In this document: positions 60,241 to 64,000 of the stretch, piece by piece
Layout: every line of letters begins with the position of its first letter
Position numbering within the stretch: position 1 is the first letter of the stretch
Source: JASHUC01 sp963849095
GTDB lineage: Bacteria > Pseudomonadota > Gammaproteobacteria > Steroidobacterales > Steroidobacteraceae
Assembly (NCBI GenBank): GCA_963849095.1
Contig: CAWKGA010000007.1
Coordinates: forward strand, 124,001 to 188,000
Direction: 5' to 3'
Length of the DNA: 64,000 nt
Made by a program: the position numbers and the translations under genes
The notes under the pieces: generated by a model
What the model was told of the DNA's origin: nothing
The model's input: the letters and a program-made list of their open reading frames with translations, nothing else
Database searches by the model: none

Positions 60241-61437
60241 ATGAGAGCGCTGCGTCAGATCATCGCCGTCTCGAGTATGAATCTGCGGAACCTTCCTCAG
60301 CGCGCGACCGCCTCGTCGGTCATCGTCGGCAGCACCGCGGGAGTGGTTGCCGTGCTGATCAGCGTACTTGCAATGGGAGTGGGCGTCACGCGCACGGTGG
60401 CCGGCACGGGACGTGCGGATCGAGCCATCATTGTCTCCTCCGGAGCGCAGGATGAGGCGACGAGCAGTATTCCACGAGAGGAGGTCACGAGGATTGTGAC
60501 GGCTCCCGGAATCCGCCATAGCGCCTCTGGGGATTCGGTCGCCGACGCAGAGCTACTGCTCCAGTTCCAGGTGCCGCGCAAGGCCAATCACAAGCTGATC
60601 AGTGTCGCGTTGCGCGGCGTCGGAAAATCGGCTCCGGCGCTGCGATCCGAAATCCGACTCATCAAAGGACGGATGTTCCGACCGGGACTGCGCGAGATTA
60701 TCGTCGGCCGTACCGCAGAAGCGCAGTACGGAGACCTCGATATCGGAAGTCACGTGGCGTTTTCGGGCGGCGAGTGGAGAGTGGTCGGGGTATTCGCAAG
60801 CGACGGCGCCGGTTCCCTCGATTCTGGTGCGATGGGCGATGCGGAAACGCTGATGGCAGCCTCCCATCACAACTGGTTCAACAGTGTCACGGCGCTGCTC
60901 GAGGGTCCCGACTCGCTTGATCAGCTGAAGCGCGCGCTGGCCGCGGACGCGGCGCTGCACGTGGAGGTGCGACGCGAGTCAGAGTACTTCGCCTCGCAGT
61001 CTCGCGGGCTAAGCGTCCTGCTCCAGTTCGTCGGGTACTTCGTAGGGGGCATGATGGCAGTGGGAGCCGTCTTCGGTGCGCTCAATACGATGTACTCGGC
61101 CGTCAGCTCGCGCACGCGGGAGATCGCGACGCTGCGCGCGCTGGGGTTCGGTGGAGGTGCCGTGGTGATATCGGTGCTCGTCGAGGCGCTCGTGCTCGCT
61201 TTCGCCGGCGCGATCGTGGGTTCACTCCTCGCCTGGCTCCTGTTCAATGGGCACGTGACCAGTATGAGCCCGGCGAGCAACGGAACGCAGATCGCGTTCG
61301 CGTTGGCAGTGACACCGGGTTTGATGGAGCTGGGTATCGCCTGGGCCTTCGTGATCGGCGCCGTGGCTGGCCTATTGCCTGCGGTTCGCGCTGCGCGTAT
61401 GCCGGTAGCGAGAGCCCTCACGTCCGCGGCTTCGTAA
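60241..61437 (+). CDS. MacB/FtsX-type ABC transporter permease
   Basis: This 398-aa permease has the same layout as the preceding one: an N-terminal TM segment (about 20-42), a periplasmic core, and a C-terminal FtsX bundle (about 260-395) with SSRTREIATLRALGFGGGAV as coupling loop. The two permeases are only weakly alike by eye, so they probably form a heterodimer. No ATPase gene is found within the window near here; the nearest ATPase (8512-9183) belongs to another operon 50 kb away. A 166-base gap follows, with nothing obvious in it. Confidence 0.88.
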   Translation: MRALRQIIAVSSMNLRNLPQRATASSVIVGSTAGVVAVLISVLAMGVGVTRTVAGTGRADRAIIVSSGAQDEATSSIPREEVTRIVTAPGIRHSASGDSVADAELLLQFQVPRKANHKLISVALRGVGKSAPALRSEIRLIKGRMFRPGLREIIVGRTAEAQYGDLDIGSHVAFSGGEWRVVGVFASDGAGSLDSGAMGDAETLMAASHHNWFNSVTALLEGPDSLDQLKRALAADAALHVEVRRESEYFASQSRGLSVLLQFVGYFVGGMMAVGAVFGALNTMYSAVSSRTREIATLRALGFGGGAVVISVLVEALVLAFAGAIVGSLLAWLLFNGHVTSMSPASNGTQIAFALAVTPGLMELGIAWAFVIGAVAGLLPAVRAARMPVARALTSAAS

Positions 61438-61603
61438 GGCGACGGAGAACGACCCCCAGCCCTCAGATCGTGCGTTTCATCGCGACCAGCTCGAGTAGAT
61501 GGCGAGAATTTCCGGCGGATCCGCGTCCGTCGCGTCGCGAATGCGCATGGAGGCTGCCGGTGGTGCGGGGGGAATGTGTATCATAGCGGCGGGGGAAAGA
61601 AGC

Positions 61604-62458
61604 ATGGCACGCAAGCTCGAAACGCTTCTGACTGGCGGGTCGTTCTTCGAAGGACCGCGCTGGAGGGACGGGCGCTGGTACGTCTCCGATTTCTACCAGC
61701 ACCACGTGCTCGCGATCGACGAGAAGGGCGCGGCGGAGGAGGTCTTGATGGTGCCCCAGCAGGCCTCCGGCACCGGGTGGCTGCCGGACGGCTCGTTGAT
61801 CGTCGCATCGATGCGCGATCACAAGCTGCTCCGCCGGCGGCCGAACGGTCAGGTCAGCGTACACGCGGACGTCTCCGCGTTCTGCGGCGGCTGGCTGAAC
61901 GATATCGTCGTCGATGGGCTCGGGCGCGCCTGGTGCGGTAATTTCGGCTACGACCACTTCGCGGGCGAGACGCCGCGCACGACGAACATCATCCGGGTGG
62001 ACCCGGACGGCAGTGCGAGGGTGGCCGCGAGCGAGATGTGCTTCCCCAATGGCTCCGTCGTCACGCCTGACAACCGGACCTTGATCGTCGGCGAGACGAC
62101 CGGTGCGCGCTATACCGCCTTCACCATCGCCGACGACGGCACGCTCCAGAATCGTCGCGTCTGGGCGGCACTGCCCGATCTGGTTCCCGACGGCTGCTGC
62201 CTCGATGCCGAGGGGCGTATCTGGTCCGCCGATCCAAAGGAGTCTCGCGCGCGCCTGATTGCCGAGGGAGGGCGAGTGATCGAGGAGATCAGAACGCCGC
62301 CCGGAACGGCACCGTTTGCGTGCATGCTCGGAGGCGCGGACGGCAAGACGCTACTGCTCGCCTGCTCGCCACCCGGCGTCGGCGCCGGTCGCGAAGGGAA
62401 GACGGACGGCTGCCTTTTCACGGTGCGCGTGGATGTTCCTCGCGCGGGCTATCCGTGA
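61604..62458 (+). CDS. SMP-30/gluconolactonase-like beta-propeller protein
   Basis: This 284-aa six-bladed propeller hydrolase opens LLTGGSFFEGPRWRDGRWYV, the N-terminal glutamate region of the SMP-30/LRE family, and has metal-site blocks LNDIVVDGLGRAWCGNFGYD, CFPNGSVVTPDNRTLIVGET and PDGCCLDAEGRIWSA. It probably hydrolyses a lactone. ATG 61604 has GGGGGAAAGA upstream, and no signal peptide is visible, so it should be cytoplasmic. The 3' end overlaps the convergent prolyl oligopeptidase by 41 bases. Confidence 0.9.
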   Translation: MARKLETLLTGGSFFEGPRWRDGRWYVSDFYQHHVLAIDEKGAAEEVLMVPQQASGTGWLPDGSLIVASMRDHKLLRRRPNGQVSVHADVSAFCGGWLNDIVVDGLGRAWCGNFGYDHFAGETPRTTNIIRVDPDGSARVAASEMCFPNGSVVTPDNRTLIVGETTGARYTAFTIADDGTLQNRRVWAALPDLVPDGCCLDAEGRIWSADPKESRARLIAEGGRVIEEIRTPPGTAPFACMLGGADGKTLLLACSPPGVGAGREGKTDGCLFTVRVDVPRAGYP

Positions 62459-64000
62459 TGCCGAGATTGTAGGCCTCGAACGCCCACACGTCCGCCGTCT
62501 GCGCGATATCCTTGTCGGTCGGCATGTAGATGTGACTGGTGGAGCTGGTTGTGCTCAAGAGCACCGGGTTGGCGCAGCCCTGCGCCTGCTGCATTTGCGC
62601 CGCGAATTTGAACTCGTGCATCGGCACCACGCGGTCGTCGTCCCAGGAGGTCGTGATCAGGGTCGGCGGGTAGCACGTCCCTTTCTTGATGTTCTGCAGC
62701 GGCGAATAGGCATGCAGCCACTTGAAGGCTGTCTTGTCGCTCGCGGTGCCATACTCGGGGGCCCACAGCGCGCCGCCTGAGAAGTCCTGGTAGCGCAGCA
62801 TGTCGAGCACACCATGGCCGATGTAGGCGGCGCCGAACAGCTCCGGGCGCTCGGTGATCGAGGCGCCCGTGAGCAGGCCGCCGTTGGAGTAGCCCTGGAT
62901 CCCGAGGTGCTTCGCCGACGTGTATCGGTGCGCGATCAGGTACTTGGCGGCCCAGGCGAAATCGTCGAACACATTCTGCTTGTGGGCGAGCATGCCGGCC
63001 TGGTGCCACTTCTCCCCGTATTCACCGCCGCCCCGCAGGTTGGGAACGGCATAGATGCCGCCGAGCTCGAGCCATACCGGGAGCATCGGGTCGAACGACG
63101 GCGTGATGTTCACATCGAAGCCGCCATAGCCGTAGAGGACCGTGGGATTCTTGCCGTCGAGCTTCAGGCCCTTCCTCGCGACGATGAACATGGGCACCCT
63201 CGTGCCGTCCTTCGAACGGTAGAAGATCTGCCTGCTTTCGTACTCGGACGGATCGAACTTCACGTCGGGCTCGAACACCGTCCGGGTTGTCGCGCTCGCG
63301 ACATCGTAGCGGTAGATCCGTGTCGGGTAGAGGAACGACGTGAACCCGTAATAGATGCTGTTCGAATCCGCGCGAGCGGACAGCTCCGTGATCGAGCCGA
63401 GCGTCGGCAACGAGAGCTCACCGAGAGGTTTGCCTCCCGTCGTGTAAAGAGCCAGGCGGCTCGTCGCATCGATCTCCGACTGCACGACGATGCGCCCGCC
63501 CGCCATGGCGGCGCCCGCGATCACGCCCTTGCCCTCGGGAACGACCGTGCGCCAGTGAGCGGGGGAGGGGTCCGCTAGCCTCGCGGCGACGATTCGGTCC
63601 TTCGGTGCGGCGAGCGTGGTTTGCAGGTAGAGCGTGCCGTTCTCCACCCCGACGAAGTCGTATTCCGCATCGTTCTTCGTGTAGAGCGGCTCGAGCCTGG
63701 CCCCGATGTGGGGGCTGTCGGGGTTGCCGAGTTGACTGTAGAGAAGCTCGTTGCGCGGCGCGGTGCCGTCCTGGAGGACGACGAACAGATACTTTCCGTC
63801 TTCGCTGACCTGTCCCTCGATGTTCCAGCGCGGCAGGTCGGGACGGCTGTAGATCAGCTCATCCGCGCTCTGAGGCGTGCCGAGGGCATGGAAGTAAAGC
63901 TTCTGGTCGACGACCTGCTGGTTGATCTCGTCGTTCGTCGGGGGTTGCGGGTAGCGGGAGTAGAAAAATCCGTTATCGGAGTTGGTCCAGGCCGTGTTGG
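62418..64000 (-). CDS. Prolyl oligopeptidase (S9A), 5'-truncated by window edge
   Basis: The frame stays open through the right edge, so the beginning of the gene lies outside; about 527 C-terminal residues are visible. The propeller part shows GFFYSRYPQPPTNDEINQQV and KLYFHALGTPQSADELIYSR, classic for the family. The catalytic part has the serine in GYSNGGLL (codon 62886-62888), the aspartate in SWDDDRVVP and the histidine in SHIYMP (codon 62532-62534). It cuts proline-containing peptides. No signal can be judged because the start is missing. Its last 41 bases overlap the SMP-30 gene. Confidence 0.93.
   Translation of the reverse strand, partial: NTAWTNSDNGFFYSRYPQPPTNDEINQQVVDQKLYFHALGTPQSADELIYSRPDLPRWNIEGQVSEDGKYLFVVLQDGTAPRNELLYSQLGNPDSPHIGARLEPLYTKNDAEYDFVGVENGTLYLQTTLAAPKDRIVAARLADPSPAHWRTVVPEGKGVIAGAAMAGGRIVVQSEIDATSRLALYTTGGKPLGELSLPTLGSITELSARADSNSIYYGFTSFLYPTRIYRYDVASATTRTVFEPDVKFDPSEYESRQIFYRSKDGTRVPMFIVARKGLKLDGKNPTVLYGYGGFDVNITPSFDPMLPVWLELGGIYAVPNLRGGGEYGEKWHQAGMLAHKQNVFDDFAWAAKYLIAHRYTSAKHLGIQGYSNGGLLTGASITERPELFGAAYIGHGVLDMLRYQDFSGGALWAPEYGTASDKTAFKWLHAYSPLQNIKKGTCYPPTLITTSWDDDRVVPMHEFKFAAQMQQAQGCANPVLLSTTSSTSHIYMPTDKDIAQTADVWAFEAYNLGITDSPREEHPRAP

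Overview
The window is compact, very GC-rich DNA with strong G/C bias at third codon positions. It comes from a Gram-negative bacterium: it carries opgG/opgH for periplasmic glucans, a dgkA-type diacylglycerol kinase, lipobox and signal-peptide proteins, a periplasmic gamma-glutamyltransferase and HtrA-like proteases. The gene mix (split gcvPA/gcvPB, Lhr, DUF3014, many SDR/P450/oxidase genes) looks like a soil or freshwater proteobacterium, possibly a gammaproteobacterium near Steroidobacterales. That placement is an impression, not a demonstration. I saw no rRNA, tRNA, CRISPR array, insertion sequence or prophage. Both ends cut a gene: gcvPA at the left and a prolyl oligopeptidase at the right.

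Layout. 1-8.5 kb: glycine decarboxylase subunits, diacylglycerol kinase, an NMA111-like double-protease-domain HtrA protein, Sua5/TsaC, a PLP decarboxylase and a HIT protein. 8.5-13 kb: an ABC ATPase, an FtsX-type permease and an AttH/CrtC-like lipoprotein in one operon. 13-14.7 kb, minus strand: a rhomboid protease and a lone ExbB/TolQ-like channel protein. 14.8-17.9 kb: NUDIX, MarR regulator, and a p-cresol-methylhydroxylase-like flavoprotein with its cytochrome c. 18-22 kb: a 48-codon small ORF, a cyclopropane-fatty-acid-synthase-family enzyme, a geranylgeranyl-reductase-like FAD enzyme, DUF3014 and PH-SHOCT proteins.

22-28.5 kb is a same-strand catabolic-looking cluster: NTF2-like, amidohydrolase, FolD, MBL hydrolase, SDR, P450, SDR. 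It is closed by a perfect 12-bp hairpin over the last stop codon. 28.6-33.6 kb: a HIRAN-domain membrane protein, an outer-membrane-like protein, peptide deformylase, YebC, an acyl desaturase and EthD. 33.7-42 kb: the giant helicase Lhr, then opgG-opgH, with opgH apparently frameshifted near its start. 42-46.2 kb: small proteins and a phosphoesterase/di-heme peroxidase fusion. 46.3-57 kb: a LLM flavin oxidoreductase, an exported methyltransferase, an S9 peptidase, GGT, a large methyltransferase with a terminator-like hairpin in its leader, an HtrA protease overlapping panB, a DUF1993 protein and a cupin. 58-61.4 kb: an AT-rich promoter drives DUF2975, a tiny Xre regulator and two MacB/FtsX permeases without an ATPase. 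The end holds an SMP-30 protein and a prolyl oligopeptidase.

How the genes may work together (inference). GcvP, FolD and PanB all touch 5,10-methylene-tetrahydrofolate. FolD inside a P450/dehydrogenase cluster suggests handling of one-carbon units released during catabolism, for example by O-demethylation. The flavocytochrome pair at 16 kb fits oxidation of a 4-alkylphenol. The CFA-synthase/FAD-reductase pair and the desaturase suggest lipid modification. Strongest oddities: the opgH frameshift, the phosphoesterase-peroxidase fusion, the NMA111-like protease, the ATPase-less Xre/permease operon, and the minus-strand leader hairpin at 53.5 kb.
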